52,162 bases of DNA from JASLCR01 sp036405515 (GCA_036405515.1 DASWXM010000032.1:1-52162); one strand, 5' to 3'; positions 23,845-32,917 are shown, numbered from the stretch's first letter. Translations and numbers: made by a program. Notes: generated by a model not told the origin, from the sequence alone.

Positions 23845-24051
23845 CTAGACTTTACTGAAATCCTGCTTCAACTGGTTAATCTTATTTTTAAATGTTGAGA
23901 GTTCTTCTTCGATCTGTTTTGCTAATTTTTCCGCTTCTTTGAACTTTTCGATCGCCTCTTCGAGCGCAAAGTCTTCACTCTCGAACCATCGTACCTGCTC
24001 ATCCAATTCTGCAAGCATCGCTGAAATCGTTTTTTTACTTTTCTCTGACAT
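23845..24051 (-). CDS. xseB: Exodeoxyribonuclease VII small subunit
   Basis: 68 residues from ATG 24051, chosen because GGAGG lies 8 nt upstream; a longer frame exists. Two long helices as in XseB: ISAMLAELDEQVRWFESEDFALEEAIEKFKEAEKLAKQIEEEL, with the family's LEEAIxxFExG-like pattern. It overlaps the end of xseA by 17 nt. Confidence 0.9.
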   Translation of the reverse strand: MSEKSKKTISAMLAELDEQVRWFESEDFALEEAIEKFKEAEKLAKQIEEELSTFKNKINQLKQDFSKV

Positions 24052-25132
24052 TACGAACCTCCGTTTCAATAAATTGCTCTTTTGTTTCAACTTCAATCAC
24101 CTTACCCACTTCCACATTACCTCTTACGATCGCATATCCCCTCTCAAGCACACGCCTTGGATTAAAGGCAGCTAAAACTGCCTCGAGCTGGTCCGTACGG
24201 CCCATTGCGTCATCAAGAGACAATTCAATCTTCTCAAGCATGAATTGCAGCTTCTGGCGCCGCTCACGGTCAATTTCTGCGATTACCTGATTAGTACGCA
24301 TGACGATATGCCTCAATTGCGCCTCCGCATGATGCAAAATACTCTGCCTATCGGGCACAAGCAATTCTGCAGCATTACTTGGTGTGCTTGCTCGTACATC
24401 AGCCGCAAGATCGACTAAAGTTTCATCAATCTCATGTCCAATACCCGTAAGTACCGGTACCCTACTAGCAGCTACTTGACGTACAAGCAGTTCGTCATTA
24501 AATGCAGCCAGATCGTCGGCACTCCCGCCACCACGTATCAGCACAATTACTTCGGGAAGTCTCTCTTGCTGCGAAATATACGTTAATGCACGAATAATCT
24601 GATCCGGTGCCTCCATACCTTGAACTTGCACATGAGCAACGTCAATCTCGATACCACCCCATCTTGCATCAATGATCTTCATAAAATCCGCATAGCCAGC
24701 AGCCTGCATACTTGAAATAACTGCAATGTGCTGTGGCATAGGTGGCAGTGGTCGTTTACGCTCCGAGGCAAATAATCCTTCACTGTTAAGTTTTTTATAG
24801 AGTAACTCAAAGTTCCGCTTAATAGCGCCCTCACCAACCGGTCGGATTTGATCAATCGTCAGACTAAATTTCCCCCACTTAGTCAGCTTTGGATGAGCTC
24901 GCACAATGACCTTCATGCCATCCTCCACCACAATACGAAGCTGAAATTTCATCATGAAACAGCCAATCGATCCTTCATTATCTTTCAAGTCGAAGAAAAT
25001 AAATTTATCTTGATTGACCTTAAAGCCAGAGACCTCCCCTTCGATCTCAACCGTTGGATAAGCGGTATCAAGAACCTGATTGGTCAGTGAGATAAACTCA
25101 CCGACACTCAGTTTAAGACTTTGATTTTCCAT
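24035..25132 (-). CDS. xseA: Exodeoxyribonuclease VII large subunit
   Basis: Catalytic subunit that degrades single-stranded DNA from both ends. 365 residues, on the short side of the family. N-terminal OB fold (LSVGEFISLTNQVLDTAYPTVEIEGEVSGFKVN), then HIAVISSMQAAGYADFMKIIDARW, catalytic-domain VIVLIRGGGSADDLAAFNDELLVRQVAASRVPVLTGIGHEIDETLVDLAADVRASTPSNAAE, and a helical C-terminus. It overlaps the upstream flippase-like gene by 20 nt. Confidence 0.95.
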   Translation of the reverse strand: MENQSLKLSVGEFISLTNQVLDTAYPTVEIEGEVSGFKVNQDKFIFFDLKDNEGSIGCFMMKFQLRIVVEDGMKVIVRAHPKLTKWGKFSLTIDQIRPVGEGAIKRNFELLYKKLNSEGLFASERKRPLPPMPQHIAVISSMQAAGYADFMKIIDARWGGIEIDVAHVQVQGMEAPDQIIRALTYISQQERLPEVIVLIRGGGSADDLAAFNDELLVRQVAASRVPVLTGIGHEIDETLVDLAADVRASTPSNAAELLVPDRQSILHHAEAQLRHIVMRTNQVIAEIDRERRQKLQFMLEKIELSLDDAMGRTDQLEAVLAAFNPRRVLERGYAIVRGNVEVGKVIEVETKEQFIETEVRNVREK

Positions 25133-26141
25133 ATTTTAAAAGTGCATGTTGATAGAAAAAATAACCAAGCCCGATAGTCCCAAGGAGGAGAATAACACGA
25201 GTTAGGACAATACCTGCGATTGCCGTACCGGCTGCAATGCCCGCAACCGCTAAGAAAGAAACCATAATAGCCTCAAATGCACCAGTACCGCCCGGAGTTA
25301 CAACAAAAGACGCCGCAAATGTAGCCAGACCATAAGCAATCAAAATAGGTGCCGGATTTACCGGAGAGCCAAGCGCCCAAAATGTAATCGCATACAGCAA
25401 CACATCGCCAACCGTAAATAGCAATCCCCATAAAAACGGCTTTATCAAAATCCGCTTGTCTTTTTTCAGCTCGAGATAGTCCGTATGTAAATCATCGAAA
25501 AACTTTGCCGCTCGCAGGGTATCAATACCCTTGGTCTGTCTTACACCGACTAGTCTCAGAACCCGATTAACTATACCAACAATCCACTTTACAGCCGCAT
25601 GTCCACGTGAGGGACTACTGATAAGATACACTGCCAGTATTGTGCCCCCCGTCATTGCAAATACAATTATAGAACTCAATAAAATCATCCAGCGGTTAAT
25701 ATTACCATCAATCGTGATAGCAAGTAGCGCAATAATAAGAAGCACAATGAATGCCGCAAAACTTGCGACGAAGCGCACAAGCTGTGCCATTGTGGCGCGA
25801 CCTGGCGAGATGCCGTACTTATGCAAACGCCATGTCATATACGACACACCACTTACTCCCGCACTCGGTAGTACATGATTAACAAAGTTCATCTCCAGTG
25901 CCATTCGTGCCTGCGTTGCAATACTAATATGTTTGATTACTTTTTTATCTCGGAGATATGAAAACATCATCTCACCAGCAACAAAATACACAACAATCTG
26001 CGTCGGAATGATCAGGCTTAACACCCAAGGATTTACTGATCCAAGTAGCGCCCATGCGTGAGCAATTTCATGACGTGCGGCAAATAAAATGACTACCAAT
26101 AGCGCAATAGTAATGACACTCACCCATGATCGTAAAGACAT
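25113..26141 (-). CDS. UPF0104 / lysylphosphatidylglycerol-synthase-type membrane protein
   Basis: 342 residues from ATG 26141 with about eight helices; matches the LPG_synthase_TM (COG0392) pattern: LEMNFVNHVLPSAGVSGVSYMTWRLHKYGISPGRATMAQL, and TPGGTGAFEAIMVSFLAVAGI near the end. The soluble aminoacyl-transferase domain of MprF is missing, so the protein probably flips or exports a lipid rather than lysinylating it. The start is set by TGC-TATAAT 7 nt upstream. Confidence 0.85.
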   Translation of the reverse strand: MSLRSWVSVITIALLVVILFAARHEIAHAWALLGSVNPWVLSLIIPTQIVVYFVAGEMMFSYLRDKKVIKHISIATQARMALEMNFVNHVLPSAGVSGVSYMTWRLHKYGISPGRATMAQLVRFVASFAAFIVLLIIALLAITIDGNINRWMILLSSIIVFAMTGGTILAVYLISSPSRGHAAVKWIVGIVNRVLRLVGVRQTKGIDTLRAAKFFDDLHTDYLELKKDKRILIKPFLWGLLFTVGDVLLYAITFWALGSPVNPAPILIAYGLATFAASFVVTPGGTGAFEAIMVSFLAVAGIAAGTAIAGIVLTRVILLLGTIGLGYFFYQHALLKYGKSKS

Positions 26142-26148
26142 GATAGTT

Positions 26149-26154
26149 ATTATA
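26149..26154 (-). promoter_or_regulatory. Extended -10 box of the UPF0104-type gene
   Basis: TGC-TATAAT on the minus strand, 7 nt before ATG 26141. This promoter rules out the longer frame starting at 26195. Confidence 0.6.
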
Positions 26155-26198
26155 GCACTAGGATACGGATTTTTCTCGAGCGCATGCACTAACACTGC

Positions 26199-26204
26199 TA
26201 TACT
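26199..26204 (+). promoter_or_regulatory. Extended -10 box of the Trm11-like gene
   Basis: TGC-TATACT, 9 nt before the ATG at 26214; divergent from the promoter at 26149-26154. Confidence 0.5.
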
Positions 26205-26213
26205 AAAAACACT

Positions 26214-27389
26214 ATGTCACGCTACTTTTCGATCCTAGGAAGACAGCCTGAGCTCAGCATCGCAGAGCTTGAGCGTCTTTATGGCCCTTCTGCTCTTGAT
26301 CATTTCTCATCAACGACAGCAACGTTCACTTCCGACACATTACCTGATATACAGTCAATTGGCGGCTCACTAAAGCTTGGTAAAATCACCCTTGAACTAC
26401 GCAAGGCTACTTGGCAAGATGTGAGCAATAAAATTATTCAATATTATACAAAACAATTCAAGCAAGTTGATGCAAAAATTACTCTCGGTATCAGTGTCTA
26501 CGACTGGAATGTCAGTTCTCGGGAGATTGGAAGACTAGGTCTCTCTATCAAGAAAGGTCTGAAATCTCATGATGTCAGCGTGCGCCTTATACCCAACAGT
26601 GAACGGGCTCTTGGCACAGCTACAAGTCATCATAATAAACTTGGCCTGTCACCAACAAAGATAGAGCTCCTCATTAGTTGCAGTAAAGATGGCCAAATAG
26701 TCGTAGCTGAAAGTATCGGTACACAAAATATCACCGCCCTTGCAAGACGCGACCAAGGCAGGCCGAAGCGCGATGCCTTCGTCGGCATGCTGCCGCCAAA
26801 ACTAGCACAGATCATGATCAATCTTGCTGCGAGCGGAAAACATGATGGCCGGCTGCTTGATCCATTCTGCGGAACTGGTGTATTACTCCAAGAAGCCGCC
26901 CTCCTGGGGTACGACGTATATGGTACCGACTTAAGCGAAAAAATGATTGATTATTCCCAAATAAACCTCGACTGGATTACTGGGAAATATAATCTAAAAA
27001 CCAACGTCACCGTCACGCAGGGTGACGCAATGAATGCAAAGTGGGAAGCGCCAATTGACTACGTTGTCTGCGAGACATATCTTGGCCAACCTTTCTCAGC
27101 CCCACCGTCCCCCGACAAGCTCGACCAAGTGCGCAAAAACTGCGACCATATTATCGCAGAATTTCTGACTAATCTTCACAGGCAGATCGCGCCCAATACA
27201 CCCCTTTGTGTTGCCGTCCCCGCGTGGCGCGATAGCAATGGTAGAGTTACTCATTTACCGCTGATCAAAAAGCTTGACTCGCTCGGGTATACACAGTGGA
27301 CTTCCCCGCACTCTAAAAACCAGCCACTTCTCTATTATCGCGAAGACCAAGTAGTTGCACGAGAACTCTTGATCTTAACGAGAAAATAG
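26214..27389 (+). CDS. Trm11/TrmG10-like nucleic-acid methyltransferase (UPF0020)
   Basis: 391 residues. N-terminal THUMP-like part (about 1-160), substrate-binding VRLIPNSERALGTATSHHNKL, then a Rossmann methyltransferase: LARRDQGRPKRDAFVGMLPPKLAQIMINLA, SAM motif I LLDPFCGTGVLLQEAALLGYDVYGTDLSEKMI. Where tRNA guanine-N2 enzymes have a DPPY motif IV, this protein reads DYVVCETYLGQPFS. The end TSPHSKNQPLLYYREDQVVARELLIL is intact. Either the motif has changed with substrate or catalysis is impaired. Confidence 0.82.
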   Translation: MSRYFSILGRQPELSIAELERLYGPSALDHFSSTTATFTSDTLPDIQSIGGSLKLGKITLELRKATWQDVSNKIIQYYTKQFKQVDAKITLGISVYDWNVSSREIGRLGLSIKKGLKSHDVSVRLIPNSERALGTATSHHNKLGLSPTKIELLISCSKDGQIVVAESIGTQNITALARRDQGRPKRDAFVGMLPPKLAQIMINLAASGKHDGRLLDPFCGTGVLLQEAALLGYDVYGTDLSEKMIDYSQINLDWITGKYNLKTNVTVTQGDAMNAKWEAPIDYVVCETYLGQPFSAPPSPDKLDQVRKNCDHIIAEFLTNLHRQIAPNTPLCVAVPAWRDSNGRVTHLPLIKKLDSLGYTQWTSPHSKNQPLLYYREDQVVARELLILTRK

Positions 27390-27400
27390 CCCTCACCCCC

Positions 27401-27429
27401 TTGACTCGGACAGCAATATAGCATACAAT
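27401..27429 (+). promoter_or_regulatory. Promoter of rpmA
   Basis: TTGACT, 17-nt spacer, TACAAT: near-consensus. The 29-nt leader contains AAGGAGA (27454-27460) at good spacing to the ATG. Confidence 0.8.
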
Positions 27430-27464
27430 TGGACAGATTGTTGAAGAAATTTTAAGGAGAATCC

Positions 27465-27737
27465 ATGTCACACGTTAAAGCTGGTGGTTCATCAAAGAAC
27501 ATCCACAACAACGCCGGTCCGCGTCTCGGTGTGAAACGCTATGGCGGCCAGAAAGTAAGCGCAGGCGAAGTACTTGTTCGTCAGACTGGTAGCACCAAAG
27601 TTGCCGGCCCTGGCACGTTTATCAGCCGTAACTTTACGATTCACGCCGCGAAAGCTGGTGTTGTCTCATTCAAGAAGGTCAAGTCACGCCGTTTTACTGG
27701 CAAGACTGTTCCTCGTACGCAAGTTGTTGTAGAGTAA
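27465..27737 (+). CDS. rpmA: 50S ribosomal protein L27
   Basis: 90 residues, canonical L27: MSHVKAGGSSKNIHNNAGPRLGVKRYGGQKVSAGEVLVRQTGS and GRDHTLFA-equivalent RNFTIHAAKAGVVSF. The N-terminal tail reaches the peptidyl-transferase centre in other bacteria; there is no Firmicutes-type cleavable extension. It stands alone: its usual partner rplU is not adjacent, and it has its own promoter and terminator. Confidence 0.97.
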   Translation: MSHVKAGGSSKNIHNNAGPRLGVKRYGGQKVSAGEVLVRQTGSTKVAGPGTFISRNFTIHAAKAGVVSFKKVKSRRFTGKTVPRTQVVVE

Positions 27738-27751
27738 TTCTACTCACACCT

Positions 27752-27788
27752 AAACAAATATGCTCCATTTCGGAGCATATTTGTTTTT
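27752..27788 (+). terminator. Intrinsic terminator of rpmA
   Basis: 15-bp stem AAACAAATATGCTCC / GGAGCATATTTGTTT with loop ATTTC, followed by TTTTT-like run (27784-27788). It may also serve the converging gene ending at 27808. Confidence 0.9.
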
Positions 27789-27807
27789 GCTATATAGCAA
27801 CGTTACC

Positions 27808-28929
27808 TTAAATCATATCGTCCGCTAAACGGCTGAGTGATTTACCCCAGACAACAAGCTGGTCATGTATATCTTCCAATGAACTATGGACACGTCGTGA
27901 ATCTTGGAATAAATAATGCAGATTATGAATATTATCACGTAGTGTATCAATATTCTCCGCCGTAATTCCCTGATGGCGTCGCAGAGAGGCTATAGTCTCT
28001 GCCAATCCTGTGTCTATATCTCGGTCGCTATTGACGGCAGTTTCTGTGTCGTGCGGGATAGCCTCTATCAGATTCGCCACGCTCAGCTGAAGATTACGCC
28101 CTTCTGCTAAGATATGGGTATACTGATTAAATTCATTACTCGTAGTATCACCGGAACCTGCATGGTAGCGCGCCGCTAAATTATCAATATCAGTGCTTGC
28201 ATCATGCATCGTATGAATCTGCTCACGTATCTGCCCTTCGCTGAGCGCAGCAGCACCCTCAGAACCGTTAGACGCACTTCTTTGCTGAATCGTTTCGAGT
28301 GTATAAATCGCACTCTGAAGATCGTGATCAGTATTCAAATCAAGAGACGTGCCCTCACCTAGCATTCTGTATGCCTGCTGTAGCTTGTAATCAAGCAAGT
28401 CTACCGTCTGTGCTTGTGCTCGCTGATCATTGTCATTAATCTGGATAGCTTCAAGCTCCTCAACCATCTTGTGTACTAGACTGGCAGTCGAATTGAATTG
28501 CCTGTGGGCATCGTCTTTCATTTCTTCCAAGCTGATAGCCGCAGGATCAGTCTCTTGGCCATCCGCATTTTCTTCAAGCTGCTGCGCACGCGGTACGGTG
28601 TCGCCTGACAGTTCGCTTATTTCGGCAACATTCGACAGTCGCACACCATAGTCATCGGCGCGCGTATCAATATAATGTACGTTACCTTCTTGGTCAATTG
28701 CCTTATATATTCCCGTATCTGGCGTGGGTAAGCCATGAGACAAAGCATCGGCAGGATCAGACCCTCTCTCAAGTACTTCAGTCATTGCCTTAGAAAAAGC
28801 CTCCATGTTATCAATATGGATGACGGCTTCGTCTGGAACAGGATCGATCATGCGGCCATTAGGTACGGCCATTTCATCAGTTTCTATACTATTGTTTTGA
28901 TTTTTGAAGGGGTCGGTATCCTTAATCAT
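27808..28929 (-). CDS. Acidic helical protein of unknown function
   Basis: 373 residues, no membrane segment, no cysteine-rich or catalytic motif that I recognise. N-terminus polar (KDTDPFKNQNNSIETDEM), a short strand-like part GIYKAIDQEGNVHYIDTRADDYGVRLS, then about 220 residues of predicted helices (for example LASLRRHQGITAENIDTLRDNIHNLHYLF near the end). Strongly acidic and rich in Asn, Gln and Asp. TGC-TTAAAT lies 6 nt upstream of the ATG. Not obviously linked to the receiver gene upstream, which has its own terminator. Confidence 0.55.
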   Translation of the reverse strand: MIKDTDPFKNQNNSIETDEMAVPNGRMIDPVPDEAVIHIDNMEAFSKAMTEVLERGSDPADALSHGLPTPDTGIYKAIDQEGNVHYIDTRADDYGVRLSNVAEISELSGDTVPRAQQLEENADGQETDPAAISLEEMKDDAHRQFNSTASLVHKMVEELEAIQINDNDQRAQAQTVDLLDYKLQQAYRMLGEGTSLDLNTDHDLQSAIYTLETIQQRSASNGSEGAAALSEGQIREQIHTMHDASTDIDNLAARYHAGSGDTTSNEFNQYTHILAEGRNLQLSVANLIEAIPHDTETAVNSDRDIDTGLAETIASLRRHQGITAENIDTLRDNIHNLHYLFQDSRRVHSSLEDIHDQLVVWGKSLSRLADDMI

Positions 28930-28935
28930 GCTTCT

Positions 28936-28941
28936 ATTTAA
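28936..28941 (-). promoter_or_regulatory. Extended -10 box of the gene at 27808-28929
   Basis: TGC-TTAAAT on the minus strand, 6 nt before the ATG; leaderless prediction. Confidence 0.45.
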
Positions 28942-28957
28942 GCATAAACTGTTTAAA

Positions 28958-28984
28958 AAGTCAATAACCTTGCGTTATTGACTT
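28958..28984 (-). terminator. Intrinsic terminator of the receiver gene
   Basis: 11-bp stem AAGTCAATAAC / GTTATTGACTT with a 5-nt loop, followed on the minus strand by TTTTTAAAC. It lies 20 nt past the stop at 29004. Confidence 0.8.
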
Positions 28985-29003
28985 CAAATAAGTACAAAAG
29001 CTA

Positions 29004-29417
29004 CTAATTGTTCGTATTTGTAGCAATGGAAGTATCCGTCTGTACACCAAGATGATGCTTTACACGGTCTACCACATCACCGATCACAACCTGAGATTTC
29101 ACGAGGTAATCATCAACACCGAGATTCTCAGCACGCTCCTTGTCTTTTGGCTGACTAAGGGCTGTGAGCATGACAACTTTGATATTCGTTGTCTCGGGAG
29201 TGTTACGCAAGATATCCAACACGTCAAATCCACTGATTTTTGGCATCATTGCATCGAGTAAGATAAGTTCTGGCTTGAAAGATACCGCTGTCGACAGCGC
29301 GTCCTCGCCGTTATTTACCTGGCGGACCTCAAATCCTTCGAGTTCCAATCTTGCCTGGTATACGTCAGCCAGTGAGGTATCGTCTTCAACAAGGAGTATT
29401 CGTTTTTTACCGTTCAT
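29004..29417 (-). CDS. Single-domain response regulator (receiver only)
   Basis: 137 residues. Receiver with D55 (LILLDAMMPK), acidic pocket E11, D12, D13, switch T85 (VVMLTALS) and K107, plus a polar C-terminal tail rich in Thr/Asn. No output domain and no kinase nearby in this direction. TAGAAT lies 6 nt before the ATG. It is monocistronic, between its promoter and the terminator at 28958-28984. Confidence 0.9.
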   Translation of the reverse strand: MNGKKRILLVEDDTSLADVYQARLELEGFEVRQVNNGEDALSTAVSFKPELILLDAMMPKISGFDVLDILRNTPETTNIKVVMLTALSQPKDKERAENLGVDDYLVKSQVVIGDVVDRVKHHLGVQTDTSIATNTNN

Positions 29418-29423
29418 ATCTTT

Positions 29424-29429
29424 ATTCTA
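29424..29429 (-). promoter_or_regulatory. -10 box of the receiver gene
   Basis: TAGAAT on the minus strand, 6 nt before the ATG at 29417. Confidence 0.45.
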
Positions 29430-29453
29430 CCCCACCGCTATGTAAAAGCACAA

Positions 29454-30674
29454 CTATTTTAATCCATTTAGCGCCGCATCGAGCTGAGGATCGCGGTCAT
29501 GATTGATATCATCAATAGTCAGCTCAATAACTCTATCGGGTTGCAAGCCATTACCGTTGATGTTGTGACCTTTTGGTGTATACCACTTTGCGATTGTCAC
29601 TTTTAGCTGTGCTCCGTCATCAAGATCGATCAGCTGCTGTACAGAGCCCTTACCAAATGTCTTCTTGCCTACCAGTGTTGCCTTACCGTAATCACGCAGT
29701 GCACCTGCTACAATTTCACTCGCGCTTGCGGTACCTTCATCAACCAACACGACAGTCTTTAAGTTGCCCAGGATAGGATCGCCATTAGCTTCTGATTGAT
29801 CGACTACCTTGTTATTTTTCCGCTGAGAGACAATCTCTTTCTTGTCATCAACCCATAGGCTCGCAACATCAATCGCACCATTCACATATCCGCCTCCGTC
29901 GCCGCGCAGATCAAGGATAACTCCTCTAACGTCTTGTTGTTTAAATGATTCTGCTGCCTTTCGAGCCAGCGGACCGGTCTCGCCATCAAATCGGCTAATA
30001 GTCAGGATACCGACGTGATTTCTGACCTCGCTTCTTACGCTTGGATTATTCACGACTGCACGCGTAATCGTAAATGTTCTTACCTTACCCTCGCGACCCA
30101 CTTCAAGCTTCACTGTTGTACCCTCTTTACCGCGAATTTTTGCTACTACCACATCAACGTCTTTTTTACTGACATCTTCGTCATTTACACGAAGAATAGT
30201 GTCACCTTTCTGTACTCCAGCCTTCTCTGCCGGGTGATCTGGAAGCGCACGTACAACCGTCGGACGGTCATTGCGTATACCTATCTCTGCACCGATACCA
30301 CCACCAATTTCACCATCAAGATCATTCTGTAAAGCCTGAGCGTCTTTGGCATTAAGATAAACAGTATATTTATCACCCGCCGCTGTTGTCAGACCTTTAT
30401 TTGCTCCGTCAATGAGGGCCTCGTTGTCTAATTTTCCATCATAGTTCTCTAGCAGATACTGATACGTCCTCTGGACAGACGACAGGTCAAGCGTCTTATT
30501 CGCCCTAGGCGTTCCGATTACTTGCGAGATGGTATCGTTCATCTCATTGATACGTGTACCCGCCACGAAGGCCAGTACTGAAATAAGGCAAATGGAAAAG
30601 AAAAGTATCTTACCATTGACCATAACCATGCCGGGCTTTAGGTGAGCCCTATCAGTATGTTCTGTATTATTCAT
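29454..30674 (-). CDS. ctpA: Carboxy-terminal processing protease (S41), membrane-anchored
   Basis: 406 residues: cytoplasmic tail, membrane helix (about 22-39), N-terminal helical part, PDZ domain (about 122-200, GGIGAEIGI...AGVQKGDTILRVNDEDV) and the S41 core with VILDLRGDGGGYVNGAI. Catalytic pair by pattern: S317 in GTASASEI and K342 in KKTFGKGSVQQ. These enzymes trim extracytoplasmic proteins from the C-terminus and in several bacteria control cell-wall hydrolases. It lies 53 nt after the CHAP hydrolase gene and has TATACT 8 nt from its start. Confidence 0.94.
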   Translation of the reverse strand: MNNTEHTDRAHLKPGMVMVNGKILFFSICLISVLAFVAGTRINEMNDTISQVIGTPRANKTLDLSSVQRTYQYLLENYDGKLDNEALIDGANKGLTTAAGDKYTVYLNAKDAQALQNDLDGEIGGGIGAEIGIRNDRPTVVRALPDHPAEKAGVQKGDTILRVNDEDVSKKDVDVVVAKIRGKEGTTVKLEVGREGKVRTFTITRAVVNNPSVRSEVRNHVGILTISRFDGETGPLARKAAESFKQQDVRGVILDLRGDGGGYVNGAIDVASLWVDDKKEIVSQRKNNKVVDQSEANGDPILGNLKTVVLVDEGTASASEIVAGALRDYGKATLVGKKTFGKGSVQQLIDLDDGAQLKVTIAKWYTPKGHNINGNGLQPDRVIELTIDDINHDRDPQLDAALNGLK

Positions 30675-30682
30675 CTTCCACT

Positions 30683-30688
30683 AGTATA
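30683..30688 (-). promoter_or_regulatory. -10 box of ctpA
   Basis: TATACT on the minus strand, 8 nt before the ATG at 30674. Confidence 0.45.
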
Positions 30689-30727
30689 GCGGATTTGTAA
30701 GTGCTTATGCTAGAGAAATATAGCAAT

Positions 30728-31897
30728 TTAGAAATAGATATATGTGTCGTATGTGGCAGGGTTGACGTTGTAGCGCTCAGAGTAATGACCCCAGCCTCGT
30801 CCCGGAATGTATTCATTATACTGACTGATATTGATTGTTCCGTCGCTATTGACACTTTCAACCCATACGATATGTCCGTAAGCACCAGCACTGATCACAC
30901 CCGCAGATTTAGCGCGTGGCGTTGAACCTGTGCCAATACCCGCACCGCGTGCATTACCTGGCCACTGATTGGCATTCCCGACACCACCCCAATACGGCAT
31001 ATGACCAGTCTTTTGTTGCACTTTCCATGCTACGTAGCTCACACATTCACGATTATACATTCCCCAAGGATCAACCATTGAATCTTGTGGAGCGTTTGCA
31101 AGGTTGTTTGGATAACCGCCTCGCCCCGGGTCACCGGCAACTGCGCCGCCACCGCCACCATTTGCACGTAGACGAGCTGCAATTTCCGCCTGCTGCTGTT
31201 GTTCAAGCTTGCTCTTCTGCTTTGCTGATTGTGCCGAAAGGCGCTGGAAAGCACTTTCTTTGCCTTTTGTTTGAGAAATGAGCTGTTGCTGCTCTTCCTC
31301 TTTCTGAACAAGTTGCTTACGCTGGAATTTCTGATCAGCAATGACTTGATCGACTTCCTTCTTCTGTTTCTCCAGCTCTTTTTTGATCTTTTCAATATCT
31401 TGAATTGTCTTATTGAGCGTTGTCTGAACCTGCTCGCGATTTGCCTGTTTATCAACATACTCGGCGATATTATTACTACTTGCAAGCATCTCTAATGGTG
31501 AGATATTGCCGTCAATATACATATCAGCAATAGTGTCACCGAGCACTGACTGATTATCCTTGATCTTTTGCTGATTTTCAGCGATCTGTGCACCAAGCTG
31601 CTCTGCCCTCGCCTGACTCTTGTTGAGACTCGCCTGTATTTGATTGCGTTCGTTCGTCAGTTTAGCAAGCTTGTTCTCATACGTTTGTCGCTGCTTGCCA
31701 AGCTTTGACGCTTCACTGTTGTACTGAGAGATCTGCTGCTCGAGTGCCCGTATCTTTGCATCGTATTCATCAGCATATGCTGGACGATCTAATGTAAAAG
31801 GAGAAACAGTCAACGCCATAATCGTAGCAGCAATCACGCACGCCTTCATGGTGAACGATACTTTGCCCGAAACTGGTGTGGTGGACCGTTGTTTCAT
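30728..31897 (-). CDS. PcsB/CwlO-like secreted peptidoglycan hydrolase with CHAP domain
   Basis: 389 residues: N-terminal signal or anchor helix (about 16-34), a long coiled coil (about 44-243, Gln/Lys/Glu-rich), a glycine linker (GGGGGAVAGDPGRGG), and a CHAP domain (about 262-389) with catalytic C285 (RECVSYVAW) and H342 (AYGHIVWVE). In streptococci PcsB is switched on by FtsEX through its coiled coil; ftsE and ftsX lie directly upstream, so this is probably the FtsEX-activated septum-splitting enzyme. Bond specificity cannot be told from sequence here. Confidence 0.92.
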   Translation of the reverse strand: MKQRSTTPVSGKVSFTMKACVIAATIMALTVSPFTLDRPAYADEYDAKIRALEQQISQYNSEASKLGKQRQTYENKLAKLTNERNQIQASLNKSQARAEQLGAQIAENQQKIKDNQSVLGDTIADMYIDGNISPLEMLASSNNIAEYVDKQANREQVQTTLNKTIQDIEKIKKELEKQKKEVDQVIADQKFQRKQLVQKEEEQQQLISQTKGKESAFQRLSAQSAKQKSKLEQQQQAEIAARLRANGGGGGAVAGDPGRGGYPNNLANAPQDSMVDPWGMYNRECVSYVAWKVQQKTGHMPYWGGVGNANQWPGNARGAGIGTGSTPRAKSAGVISAGAYGHIVWVESVNSDGTINISQYNEYIPGRGWGHYSERYNVNPATYDTYIYF

Positions 31898-31930
31898 TAC
31901 CCCTATCCTAACATAAGCAGAATGACTTTG

Positions 31931-32917
31931 TCAAACCTTTAAATATTTACGTGTAGCAAGCAGCGATGAAATAATACCAATGATAGCTCCGGCCAGAATC
32001 ATTCCTAGTAGAACAAAGCCAATATAAGTCATCAAAAAGTCGATTGTCGGTCCTATAGCGACCTTATAACTCATCAGCTTTTCACGAGATGCATACAGCA
32101 TTAGTAACCCGAACCCAGTAGCGAGCACTGCCGCGATAAAGCCATATACTACCGCTTCCACCACAAATGGACCTCTGATAAAGCTTCTGTCGGCACCAAT
32201 AAGTTTCATCATCTGAATCTCTTCCTTGCGGTTGAAAATCGCCATACGGATCGTATTAAAGACAATCAAGCTTGATATAACAACAAAGATAACACTAGCA
32301 GCAAGTCCTGCTTTATCGGCAAATGACACCCAACTACCAATCGTCTTGATTGCATCTCTCCGATCTCCAGCAAATGACGGATCTCTCTCGGTATCACGAT
32401 GCGTCTTATAATTTTCATTTGTTTTTACAAACTTATCCAGCTCGCGCGTATCGTTGATATCCGCCACATTGATTCGCACTATCCAAGGAAATTTGTTTGT
32501 TGCCTCGTTAAGAATGCGTAATAAGCTTGGATCAGAGTTTTTACTATCCTTTGCAAAGTCAGCCCGTGCTTCTTCGGGATTGATATAGGATACTTTTTTG
32601 ACACTTGGTAGCTTTCTGAGATCATTTACCACCGACTGGGTCTGCTCCTGGGTTGAGTCATGCGCAAGGTAGACAGACATATCAACGTTGCTTCTAATTT
32701 CATCCACGGTAGTCTGCAATGTACTTCGCGCAGCCAGAGTCATAAAGACAATTAGTAGCGTAATCGTCATAACGGCTGTAGCTGCAATAGTCAGCCATGC
32801 GTTTCGACTGAAATTATTGATACCATACCGTATCATGCGCATAAATGTAATCCACTGCCGACGTCGACGGCGTTGGAGCGCAAAACTCTTACCGTCGTGC
32901 TTCTTATGCCTGGCCAT
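31931..32917 (-). CDS. ftsX: FtsX, cell-division ABC transporter-like permease
   Basis: 328 residues from ATG 32917, which has GGAGG 5-8 nt upstream and overlaps ftsE by 14 nt. Basic tail, helix 1 (about 40-60), an extracytoplasmic loop of about 120 residues (VYLAHDSTQEQTQ...), then three C-terminal helices with FNTIRMAIFNRKEEIQMMKLIGADRSFIRGPFVVEAVVYG, the FtsX signature. It relays ATP-driven movement of FtsE to an outside hydrolase. Confidence 0.95.
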   Translation of the reverse strand: MARHKKHDGKSFALQRRRRRQWITFMRMIRYGINNFSRNAWLTIAATAVMTITLLIVFMTLAARSTLQTTVDEIRSNVDMSVYLAHDSTQEQTQSVVNDLRKLPSVKKVSYINPEEARADFAKDSKNSDPSLLRILNEATNKFPWIVRINVADINDTRELDKFVKTNENYKTHRDTERDPSFAGDRRDAIKTIGSWVSFADKAGLAASVIFVVISSLIVFNTIRMAIFNRKEEIQMMKLIGADRSFIRGPFVVEAVVYGFIAAVLATGFGLLMLYASREKLMSYKVAIGPTIDFLMTYIGFVLLGMILAGAIIGIISSLLATRKYLKV

